Shown here: positions 1 to 5,719 of the stretch, one piece after another | How positions within the stretch are numbered: position 1 is the first letter of the stretch | How the letters are laid out: each line of letters starts with the position of its first letter | DNA from: JABFRJ01 sp031379035 | GTDB taxonomy: Bacteria > Pseudomonadota > Alphaproteobacteria > Rhizobiales > Hyphomicrobiaceae | Direction: 5' to 3' | NCBI GenBank assembly: GCA_031379035.1 | Contig: JANNEU010000209.1 | Span: 1 to 7,054, forward strand | DNA: 7,054 nt | The notes under the pieces: model-generated | Seen by the model: only the letters and a program-made list of their open reading frames with translations | What the model was told of the DNA's origin: nothing | The model's database searches: none | Made by a program: the position numbers and the translations under genes

Positions 1-3
1 CGC

Positions 4-249
4 ATGATCAAAATCGCAAGAACTCCCGAGCAGATCGGAGCCGCCATACGGCAGTCCCGCAACGCGAAACACTGGACCCAGGGCGACTTGGCACAACGCG
101 TTGGCGTCCGACAAGCGACAATCTCTAAGCTCGAAAGCGGCGCACCGGGAACCGAGATCCAGACGATCCTTGCCGTCATCACGGCCCTTGGCATGGAGCT
201 TCAGATAACGAACCGAACAACCGCACCGGACGTCGAGGACATCTTCTGA
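4..249 (+). CDS. hipB: HipB-like HTH antitoxin / autorepressor
   Basis: Small DNA-binding antitoxin of a HipBA type II toxin-antitoxin pair. The family binds operators in its own promoter and holds the HipA kinase inactive. The 81-residue product is an XRE-type helix-turn-helix: residues 25-34 (TQGDLAQRVG) are the first helix and 36-44 (RQATISKLE) the recognition helix. The order SPTQ/TPEQ..WTQ..LA..G..QATIS..E matches E. coli HipB (88 aa) along nearly its whole length. The C-terminal tail is short and acidic (APDVEDIF). The stop TGA overlaps the ATG of hipA by one base, so the two are translationally coupled. The first ATG lies three bases from the window edge, so a start further upstream and the promoter/operators cannot be examined. 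Identification is firm because of the hipA partner; the exact start is less sure. Confidence 0.87.
   Translation: MIKIARTPEQIGAAIRQSRNAKHWTQGDLAQRVGVRQATISKLESGAPGTEIQTILAVITALGMELQITNRTTAPDVEDIF
235..239 (+). promoter_or_regulatory. Ribosome binding site for hipA
   Basis: GAGGA lies inside the last codons of hipB, nine bases before the hipA ATG. It supports the ATG at 249 as the true start and independent ribosome loading in addition to stop/start coupling. Confidence 0.6.
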
Positions 250-1625
250 TGGCGCGCAAGAGATCGTTTCTGAACGTATACCTCAATAGCCGGCTCGTTG
301 GCCGGCTTGAGCGCGCCACAAGCGGCGCGATCAGCTTTCAGTACGACCGCGACTGGCTCGGGTGGGAGCATGCCATGCCCGTCTCCCTTTCTCTCCTGCT
401 GCGCGATGCCCCCTACTTGGGGGCACCGGTTATCGCAGTCTTCGACAACTTGCTGCCGGACAATCCGGGCATCCGTCAACGCCTCGCGGAAAAGACCGGG
501 GCTGATGGCACCGATGCCTACAGTATGCTGGCTGCAGTCGGCCGAGACTGCGCGGGCGCCCTCCAGTTTTTGCCGGACGGTGTCGATCCGGGCAAGGCTG
601 GCGAGGTGAAGGGCCGAAAAATATCCGAGCATGATATCGAAGGCATCATCGCCAACCTGGGCACCAGCCCCCTGGGAGCTGGTGCCGACAAAGAGTTTCG
701 CATTTCGATCGCAGGCGCCCACGAAAAGACGGCCCTGCTCTTGTGGCGGAAAGCGTGGATGATTCCGCACGGCTCGACACCAACGACACACATTTTCAAA
801 CCGGCCATTGGCAAGTTGCCGAACGGGATCGACTTGTCGACGAGCGTCGAAAACGAATTCCTGTGCATGAAGCTCTGCAAGGCATTTGGATTGCCAACCG
901 CAGACTGCGAGATTGCAACGTATGGCGTAAAAAAAGTTCTCGTTGTCGAGCGTTTCGATCGACGACGCACGCGGGATCAAAGGCTCCTCCGCGTGCCGCA
1001 GGAGGATTTCTGCCAGGCCTTGTCATTTCCGTCGACACTCAAATACGAATCGGACGGAGGGCCAGGACTCACGAAAATCTTGAACGCGCTGCGCGGGAGC
1101 GACGATCCACAATCCGATCAACAGCAATTCTTGCTGTCGCAAGTTGTCTTCTGGCTTCTGGCGGCCACCGATGGGCATGCTAAAAACTTCAGCCTGCACA
1201 TCTCGCCAGGTGGGCGGTTCAGACTTTCTCCACTGTATGACGTTCTCTCCGCACAGCCCGCCTTCGACGACGGCGCTATCAAACTAAACCAGATGAAATT
1301 GGCAATGGCAGCCGGAGACAGCCGCCACTACCGGGTGTCCACAATCCTACCACGCCATTTCATGGAGACTGCGCTTAAGGCAGGTGTCAACCTAGCGGCG
1401 CTCGAAGCTCAAATCGAAAGACTTGCCAACATATTCGAGCCGGCAATATCCACGGTCATAAATGATCTACCAGGTGATTTTCCTGAAAAGCTTGCGCTCA
1501 GCGTTGTGTCGGGTGCCCGTCAGCGAATGGAAAAGGTCCTGCTGGCTAAAGAACAGCCCGATCTGTTCCCGCCCCGTAGAGCACCAATTAAGATCAAAAC
1601 TAACTTAAGGCAAAAAGCAGACTAG
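249..1625 (+). CDS. hipA: HipA serine/threonine-protein kinase toxin
   Basis: Toxin kinase of the HipBA module. Family members phosphorylate translation factors such as glutamyl-tRNA synthetase, slowing growth and producing persisters; the target here is not known. The 458-residue protein is close to E. coli HipA in length (440) and architecture. The N-terminal subdomain has FDNLLPDNPGIRQRLA (65-80) and GRDCAGALQFLP (98-109). The Gly-rich loop RISIAGAHEKTALL spans 151-164, with Ser153 equivalent to the autophosphorylated Ser150. K184 (THIFK) is the ATP-binding lysine; VERFDRR is at 233-239. The catalytic segment ATDGHAKNFS (306-315) has D308 and N313, and LYDVLSA (329-335) has the metal-binding D331. 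All key residues are present, so the kinase should be active. In the loop, His158 replaces the usual Gln. The last ~20 residues are basic and poorly conserved. The 3' end is AT-rich compared with the genes downstream, suggesting transfer. Confidence 0.95.
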   Translation: MARKRSFLNVYLNSRLVGRLERATSGAISFQYDRDWLGWEHAMPVSLSLLLRDAPYLGAPVIAVFDNLLPDNPGIRQRLAEKTGADGTDAYSMLAAVGRDCAGALQFLPDGVDPGKAGEVKGRKISEHDIEGIIANLGTSPLGAGADKEFRISIAGAHEKTALLLWRKAWMIPHGSTPTTHIFKPAIGKLPNGIDLSTSVENEFLCMKLCKAFGLPTADCEIATYGVKKVLVVERFDRRRTRDQRLLRVPQEDFCQALSFPSTLKYESDGGPGLTKILNALRGSDDPQSDQQQFLLSQVVFWLLAATDGHAKNFSLHISPGGRFRLSPLYDVLSAQPAFDDGAIKLNQMKLAMAAGDSRHYRVSTILPRHFMETALKAGVNLAALEAQIERLANIFEPAISTVINDLPGDFPEKLALSVVSGARQRMEKVLLAKEQPDLFPPRRAPIKIKTNLRQKAD

Positions 1626-1653
1626 AAACCACACTCGCAGAATGCCCTCCACC

Positions 1654-1658
1654 AGGAA
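1654..1658 (+). promoter_or_regulatory. Ribosome binding site choosing the peroxiredoxin start
   Basis: AGGAA sits seven bases before the ATG at 1666. The in-frame ATG at 1642 has no comparable purine-rich site, and residues encoded between the two ATGs look like untranslated spacer. This favours 1666. Confidence 0.5.
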
Positions 1659-1665
1659 CTCCCTT

Positions 1666-2265
1666 ATGGTCAGTTCACACCAACCCAATCTACTCGACGT
1701 TGATTGGTCGAAAATTCCGCCGCCGGCCGATGATGGCGGCGCGGCGCATCTCGTGGGGAAGCGGGTGCCCGATGTGGCGCTCGCCGCCACAACGGGCGTG
1801 CCGATCTCGCTCGCGATGCTCAAGGGCAGGACCGTGCTCTACGCCTATCCGCGCACCGGCACGCCCGGCGAGATCAGCCCGGTGGATGATTGGGACATGA
1901 TCCCCGGTGCGCGCGGTTGCACGCCACAGAGCTGCGCCTTCCGCGATCACTTCGCAGACATGCGCGCGGCCGGCGTTACGCATGTGCTGGGGCTTTCGAC
2001 GCAGGACACGACTTATCAGCGAGAGATGGCTGACCGGCTGCATCTCCCATTCCCAGTGCTGTCTGATTCCGAACTGAAACTGGCTTCGGTTCTGCGTCTG
2101 CCGACGATGCGCGTTGCAGAGATGACCTTGCTCAAGCGGATGGCATTGGTCATTGACGGTGGCGTGATCGTGAAAGTCTTCTACCCCGTCTTCCCGCCCG
2201 ACCGGAACGCTGCCGATGTGCTGGCGTGGGTCAACGCCAATCCCAACCTGGAATCAAACCCATGA
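1666..2265 (+). CDS. Peroxiredoxin (AhpC/TSA, Bcp-like redoxin)
   Basis: Thiol-dependent peroxidase of the thioredoxin fold, probably cytoplasmic since no signal peptide is seen; it would reduce H2O2 or organic hydroperoxides. Predicted length is 199 residues from the ATG with a good ribosome site (207 if the ATG at 1642 is used). From the 1666 start, the fold begins near residue 32 (GKRVPDVALAATTG). LYAYPRTGTPGE (residues 58-69) is the usual strand before the active site, and GCTPQSCAFRDHF (84-96) carries Cys85, the probable peroxidatic residue, and Cys90 five residues on, the Bcp-type resolving cysteine. FPVLSDSELKLASVLRLP is a typical peroxiredoxin mid-region. Unlike classical Bcp, about 16 residues (GEISPVDDWDMIPGAR) are inserted between the TPG turn and the GCT. 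The stop overlaps the next ATG (ATGA), so the gene is coupled to the reductase downstream. The physiological electron donor is unknown. Confidence 0.88.
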   Translation: MVSSHQPNLLDVDWSKIPPPADDGGAAHLVGKRVPDVALAATTGVPISLAMLKGRTVLYAYPRTGTPGEISPVDDWDMIPGARGCTPQSCAFRDHFADMRAAGVTHVLGLSTQDTTYQREMADRLHLPFPVLSDSELKLASVLRLPTMRVAEMTLLKRMALVIDGGVIVKVFYPVFPPDRNAADVLAWVNANPNLESNP

Positions 2266-3188
2266 AGATTGCGATCATCGGCACTGGTGCCATGGGCTCG
2301 GTGTATGCGGCGCTGCTCGCGGACGGCGGGCATGACGTGACGGCTATCGACACCTGGGGCGCGCATGTCGACGCGATCAACGCCAAGGGCCTGCGCGTCG
2401 AAGGTGCCAGCGGCGACCGCACCGTCAAAGTCAAAGCCACCAAGAACGCGCGCGATGTGCGCGACGCCGATCTGGTTATCATCGCCACGAAGGACGATGG
2501 CGTCACCCAAGCCGCTCACGACGCGCTGGCGATTGCGAAAGACACTGCTCCGATCCTCACCATCCAGAACGGCCTTGGTTCGGCCGACAAAGTTGCTGCC
2601 GTGGTCGGCGAGAAGCGGATCATGATGGGCGTTGTCGGCGGTTTTGGTGCGTCGATGAAGGGGCCGGGCCATGCCCATCATAACGGCATGGAGTTTGTGC
2701 GCCTCGGTGAGATGGCGGGCGGGCTGAGCCCGCGGCTCGAAACGGTGAAAGCGGCCTGGGAGCAGGGTGGCTTCAAAGTGCTCACCTTCGACGACATCCA
2801 CAAAATGGTCTGGGAAAAGCTGCTGTGCAATTGCACCTACTCAGGGCCGTGCGCGATGACGGGCCTGCGCGTTGGAGAAATCCAGGCGTCACCGCAGGGC
2901 TGGAGCATTGCGGCAGCCTGTGCGACGGAGGCCTACCACGTGGCCCGCGCGCGCGGCATCAAGCTCGATTTCAATGATCCGGTTCGCTACGTGTGGGAGT
3001 TCGGCCAGAAGATCCCCGGCTCGCGGCCGTCCATGCTGCTTGATCACTTGGCAGGCCGCCCCGCCGAGATCGACAACATCAACGGTGCCATCCCGCGCGA
3101 AGGTGCCAAGTACGGCATTGCCACGCCGGTCAACTCCGTCGTCGTTGCCATGTTGAAGGCAAAGGAAAGTGGTTTTGGCAAAGGGTGA
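2262..3188 (+). CDS. 2-dehydropantoate 2-reductase family protein (ApbA/PanE-like)
   Basis: NADP-dependent 6-phosphogluconate-dehydrogenase-like oxidoreductase of the ketopantoate reductase family, 308 residues (E. coli PanE is 303). Rossmann motif GTGAMG is at 7-12, following MKIAII. IQNGLG at 101-106 carries Asn103 (E. coli Asn98). WEKLLCN at 184-190 has the catalytic Lys186 and Asn190. PSMLLD at 256-261 has Ser257, and AEIDNINGAI at 268-277 has the general acid/base Glu269. The start is the ATG at 2262, which overlaps the peroxiredoxin stop by four bases; an upstream GTG at 2226 lies wholly inside that gene and is rejected. The position of the E. coli substrate-contact Asn184 is Ser194 here, within a Cys-rich stretch (CNCTYSGPC), so the substrate may not be ketopantoate. 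It could be the CoA-pathway enzyme or a paralogue acting on another 2-oxo acid; no other pantothenate gene is nearby. The family is sure, the substrate is not. Confidence 0.9.
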   Translation: MKIAIIGTGAMGSVYAALLADGGHDVTAIDTWGAHVDAINAKGLRVEGASGDRTVKVKATKNARDVRDADLVIIATKDDGVTQAAHDALAIAKDTAPILTIQNGLGSADKVAAVVGEKRIMMGVVGGFGASMKGPGHAHHNGMEFVRLGEMAGGLSPRLETVKAAWEQGGFKVLTFDDIHKMVWEKLLCNCTYSGPCAMTGLRVGEIQASPQGWSIAAACATEAYHVARARGIKLDFNDPVRYVWEFGQKIPGSRPSMLLDHLAGRPAEIDNINGAIPREGAKYGIATPVNSVVVAMLKAKESGFGKG

Positions 3189-3211
3189 GCGGTCGAGCCC
3201 GGCCTACGCCG

Positions 3212-3853
3212 CTACGCTTCAAAATCCGGCTGCTTGGCCGGATGAGCGTCGGCGAACGCTGGCAGCGCGTCGCAGTTCGCTTTGATGCGTTGAATATGAG
3301 CATGGCCGCTGATGTCGACCTTGAAGCGGGCGGCTGCGAACACCTGTGGCATCAGGCAGAGATCCGCCAGTGTCGGGGTGTCGCCGAACGAAAATTTACC
3401 CGCCGTGCCCGATGCCGCCAGCGTTGCCTCATAAGCATTGAGCCCGGTGGCAATCCACGTCTGCGTCCACGCATCGACCTTGGCCTGCTCCTGCCCGAGA
3501 TCGGCTTTCAGTGCGTTGAGAACGCGCACGTTATGGAGGGGATGGGTATCGGCGGCGATTGAGAGGGCGAGCGCGCGGACATGGGCGCGGTCGAAGGCAT
3601 TGGCGGGCAGCAGCGGCGGCGTCGGTTTGGTTTCGTTCAGCCACTCGATGATGGCGAGCGATTGCGTCAGCAGCTTGCCGTCAACTTCAAGCGCGGGGAC
3701 CAGCCCTTGCGGGTTGAGCTTCAAATACGCGGGCTTGCGCTGTTCGCCTTTGGCCAGATGGATCGGCACAAAATCCGGCGTCACGCCCTTGAGGTTGAAC
3801 GCAATGCGGCACCGATACGCCGCAGACGAACGGTAGTAGCCAAAAAAGCGCAT
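3212..3853 (-). CDS. maiA: Zeta-class glutathione S-transferase, maleylacetoacetate/maleylpyruvate isomerase
   Basis: Glutathione-dependent cis-trans isomerase, normally converting maleylacetoacetate to fumarylacetoacetate in tyrosine/homogentisate breakdown; close relatives isomerise maleylpyruvate in the gentisate route. The 213-residue length is typical. The N-terminal thioredoxin-like domain opens with FFGYYRSSAAYRCRIAFNLKG (residues 3-23), with the zeta-class Ser-Ser pair at 9-10. NPQGLVPALE (47-56) carries the cis-Pro, and QSLAIIEWL (64-72) binds the gamma-glutamyl part of glutathione. The helical domain has the family signature SIAADTHPLHNVRVL (98-112). In place of the eukaryotic SSCSW motif it has SSAAY, as is common in bacterial members. 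It lies 37 bases downstream of paaK on the same strand, so the two are probably co-transcribed. Its stop faces the reductase stop across 23 bases. The choice between maleylacetoacetate and maleylpyruvate as substrate cannot be made from sequence alone. Confidence 0.88.
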   Translation of the reverse strand: MRFFGYYRSSAAYRCRIAFNLKGVTPDFVPIHLAKGEQRKPAYLKLNPQGLVPALEVDGKLLTQSLAIIEWLNETKPTPPLLPANAFDRAHVRALALSIAADTHPLHNVRVLNALKADLGQEQAKVDAWTQTWIATGLNAYEATLAASGTAGKFSFGDTPTLADLCLMPQVFAAARFKVDISGHAHIQRIKANCDALPAFADAHPAKQPDFEA

Positions 3854-3890
3854 GGGGGGTCTCTGGTCAGATTGATAGCCTGTTGTTTGC

Positions 3891-5219
3891 TCAGTCTTTC
3901 GCCCGGTTGTCCACTACCCGACGGGCCTTGCCTTGGCTGCGTTCGACGCCGCCAGGCTCGAGGACGGTAATTTTTGCCGACGAGCCGATGACGTCCTTGA
4001 TGTGCTGGCTCAGGCGGGTGGCGGCGGCAGCGCGGGCGTCGCTGGACGCCGCATCGGGCGTTGCCTCCACCAGCACGGTCATCTCATCCAACCGGTTCTC
4101 GCGGGTGAGGATGACCTGGTAGTGCCCGCTGAGGCCGGGGACTTTGAGGATCTGCTCTTCAATCTGCGTCGGGAACACGTTGACGCCGCGCACGATCATC
4201 ATGTCGTCGGAACGGCCGGTGATCTTTTCCATACGCCGCATGGTGCGGGCGGTGCCGGGCAGCAGCCGCGTCAGATCGCGCGTGCGGTAGCGGATGATCG
4301 GCATGGCTTCCTTGGTGAGTGAGGTGAACACCAACTCGCCTTTTTCGCCGTCAGGCAGTACCGCGCCCGTCACCGGATCAATGACCTCCGGATAGAAGTG
4401 ATCTTCCCAGATGTGCAGCCCGTCTTTGGTTTCAACGCACTCATTGGCGACGCCGGGGCCCATCACTTCCGACAAGCCATAGATATCGACGGCGTGCATA
4501 TCGAAGGCCTGCTCGATCTCGGCGCGCATGCCGTTGGTCCACGGTTCGGCACCGAAGATGCCGACCTTCAGCGAGGTTTTGCGCGGGTCGAGGCCGACGC
4601 GCTTGAACTCGTCGAGAATGGACAGGCAGTAGCTTGGCGTCACGGTGATGACATCGGGCTGGAAGTCCTCGATCAGTTGCACCTGCCGTTCCGTCATGCC
4701 GCCGGAGATGGGCACCACCGTGAGCCCCATGCGCTCGGCACCCGCGTGCAAACCCAGTCCGCCGGTGAACAGCCCGTAGCCATACGCATTGTGCAGAAGC
4801 ATGCCGCGCCGCGCGCCGGACGCCCGCAGTGAGCGCGCAATCAAATCGGCCCATGTCTCGAGATCGCGCTTGGTGTAACCGACGACGGTGGGTTTGCCGG
4901 TGGTGCCAGACGAGGCATGGATGCGCGCCACGTCCGCGCGCGGCACCGCAAACATACCGAACGGATAATTCGCGCGCAAATCCGCCTTCGCCGTGAACGG
5001 GAACTTCGCCAGATCAGCCAGGGTTTGAAGATCGTCCGGCTTCACGCCCAAGGCGTCGAACGCGCGTGTGTAATGCGGCACGTTCTGATAAGCGTGACGC
5101 AGCGACCACTTGAGCCGGTGCAATTGCAGATCGCGGATCACCTCGACCGGCGAAATCTCGATCGGGTCCAGTTCGAACGTTTGTGGTCTAAGCTCGAGCA
5201 CGTGTTTCCCCTTCGACAT
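3891..5219 (-). CDS. paaK: Phenylacetate-CoA ligase (PaaK-type aryl-CoA ligase)
   Basis: AMP-forming ligase that activates phenylacetate, or a related aryl acid, to its CoA thioester, using ATP in the cytoplasm. The 442-residue length matches PaaK (about 435-440). Visible motifs: SSGTTGKPTVVGYT (103-116) is the phosphate-binding loop. GIFGAEPWT (220-228), YGLSEVMGPG (247-256) and HIWEDHFYPEVIDP (269-282) are PaaK signatures. YRTRDL (311-316) and GRSDDMMIVRGVNVFPTQIE (335-354) form the hinge and adenylate-contact region. The C-terminal ERSQGKARRVVD has Lys431, the expected adenylation lysine. The start is set at MSKGKH; a second ATG nine bases upstream (5228) is possible, and neither has a clear ribosome site. 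The same frame stays open to 5549, but that extension is Arg/Ser-rich and antisense to the PepSY gene, so it is excluded. This is the first gene of a paaK-maiA operon. No paaABCDE epoxidase genes are in the window, so the substrate may be another aryl acid. Confidence 0.93.
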   Translation of the reverse strand: MSKGKHVLELRPQTFELDPIEISPVEVIRDLQLHRLKWSLRHAYQNVPHYTRAFDALGVKPDDLQTLADLAKFPFTAKADLRANYPFGMFAVPRADVARIHASSGTTGKPTVVGYTKRDLETWADLIARSLRASGARRGMLLHNAYGYGLFTGGLGLHAGAERMGLTVVPISGGMTERQVQLIEDFQPDVITVTPSYCLSILDEFKRVGLDPRKTSLKVGIFGAEPWTNGMRAEIEQAFDMHAVDIYGLSEVMGPGVANECVETKDGLHIWEDHFYPEVIDPVTGAVLPDGEKGELVFTSLTKEAMPIIRYRTRDLTRLLPGTARTMRRMEKITGRSDDMMIVRGVNVFPTQIEEQILKVPGLSGHYQVILTRENRLDEMTVLVEATPDAASSDARAAAATRLSQHIKDVIGSSAKITVLEPGGVERSQGKARRVVDNRAKD

Positions 5220-5230
5220 AGCCGGCATGC

Positions 5231-5236
5231 AGTATA
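5231..5236 (-). promoter_or_regulatory. Possible -10 box of the paaK promoter
   Basis: Read on the minus strand the bases are TATACT, five of six matching the TATAAT consensus. It ends two bases before the ATG at 5228 and eleven before the ATG at 5219. Transcription would begin around 5222-5225, giving a leader of only a few bases before the 5219 ATG, which fits the missing ribosome site. No good -35 box is seen 16-18 bases upstream, so this is tentative. Confidence 0.25.
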
Positions 5237-5251
5237 GCCGTGGTACGCGCC

Positions 5252-5272
5252 CTCGCGAAGAGGCCGCGCGAG
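5252..5272. repeat. Inverted repeat upstream of paaK
   Basis: CTCGCG (5252-5257) and CGCGAG (5267-5272) form a perfect six-base stem around nine bases. There is no T-run on either strand, so it is not a Rho-independent terminator. On the paaK side it covers the expected -35 region and could be a regulator site, but short GC-rich stems arise by chance in this composition. Confidence 0.25.
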
Positions 5273-5308
5273 CAGAAGAAATGGCCGCCCAAAGTTTCCC
5301 GACGAATC

Positions 5309-5323
5309 CGGCTTGGTAAGCCG
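5309..5323. promoter_or_regulatory. Perfect 15-base palindrome, candidate operator
   Basis: CGGCTTGGTAAGCCG is a perfect 6-3-6 inverted repeat near the middle of the divergent intergenic region, 90 bases from paaK and 114 from the PepSY gene. Its form and position fit a dimeric repressor or activator site serving one or both operons. No regulator gene lies next to it, so the cognate protein is unknown. Confidence 0.4.
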
Positions 5324-5332
5324 TAAGCTGCC

Positions 5333-5351
5333 TTATCAGCAAATTGTCAGC
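5333..5351 (+). promoter_or_regulatory. Direct repeat with 11-base period, candidate regulator site
   Basis: TTATCAGC (5333-5340) and TTGTCAGC (5344-5351) match at seven of eight bases and are one helical turn apart, the usual form of a response-regulator site. The pair lies 87 bases upstream of the PepSY start. An overlapping inverted repeat, AAGCTG (5325-5330) with CAGCTT (5348-5353), is also present. No convincing -35/-10 pair was found downstream. Confidence 0.3.
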
Positions 5352-5425
5352 TTGCCTCCCATACGGTCCGACGTCGCGACTGAGGACGCCCCGGAGGTGC
5401 CCCACAGTCGTTTGGTCCATCTGTT

Positions 5426-5430
5426 GGGAG
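5426..5430 (+). promoter_or_regulatory. Ribosome binding site for the PepSY-like gene
   Basis: GGGAG, part of GGGAGAAG, lies seven bases before the ATG at 5438 and fixes that start, which also opens directly into a signal peptide. Confidence 0.65.
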
Positions 5431-5437
5431 AAGTTCA

Positions 5438-5710
5438 ATGAATAAGCTCGTTGCCACGACGGTTGCCGGCCTCGCCCTGTTGTCAGCACCAGCCTTCGCC
5501 GATGGCAAGAAGGACTGCACCACGGAACCGCAAGCCAAGTGGAAGCCACAGACCGAAGCCGAAGCTGCCGCCAAGGCCGCAGGCTACGAGGTCCGCCGCT
5601 CGAAGATCGAAGGTGCCTGCTACGAAGTGTACGCCGTCAAGGACGGCAAGAACCTCGAACTGTTTTACAATCCGATGGATCTGAAGCTCGAACTCACCGT
5701 CACAAAGTAA
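5438..5710 (+). CDS. Exported PepSY-like small protein
   Basis: Small periplasmic protein of 90 residues. Residues 1-21 are a Sec signal peptide: Lys3, the hydrophobic core VATTVAGLALL and an AFA cleavage site before Asp22. The mature ~69 residues follow the pattern of the short PepSY_2-type proteins often encoded beside cytochrome b561 in Proteobacteria: Cys27, WKPQTEAEAAAKAAGYEVRRSKIE (an amphipathic helix then a strand, 35-58), Cys61 in GACYEVYAVKDGKN, then a final strand pair, FYNPMDLKLELTV. The two cysteines probably form a disulfide. The gene ends nine bases before the cytochrome b start and is almost surely co-transcribed with it. The PepSY assignment is from fold-level resemblance. 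Such proteins are thought to bind or modulate a partner, and a direct redox role is not shown. Confidence 0.82.
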   Translation: MNKLVATTVAGLALLSAPAFADGKKDCTTEPQAKWKPQTEAEAAAKAAGYEVRRSKIEGACYEVYAVKDGKNLELFYNPMDLKLELTVTK

Positions 5711-5719
5711 GGCGGCACG

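Noticed and set aside
201..980. 259-codon open frame antisense to hipA
   Set aside because: Opposite-strand shadow of a clearly coding gene; composition is not protein-like and no motif was recognised.
1642..1665. Upstream ATG for the peroxiredoxin, adding eight residues
   Set aside because: No ribosome site before it, whereas AGGAA is well placed for the ATG at 1666; it remains a possible alternative.
2181..2801. 206-codon minus-strand frame opposite the PanE-like gene
   Set aside because: Shadow of the reductase, which has a full set of family motifs on the plus strand.
3189..3211. Bidirectional terminator between the convergent genes
   Set aside because: Only a four-base GCGG/CCGC pairing and no T-run.
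4398..4832. 144-codon plus-strand open frame opposite paaK
   Set aside because: Rich in His, Gly and Asp as expected from an antisense frame of a GC-rich gene; paaK motifs lie on the other strand.
5220..5549. N-terminal extension of the paaK frame (about 110 codons, minus strand)
   Set aside because: It has no PaaK homology, is Arg/Ser/Trp-rich and lies antisense to the PepSY-like gene; the ligase is full length from 5219.
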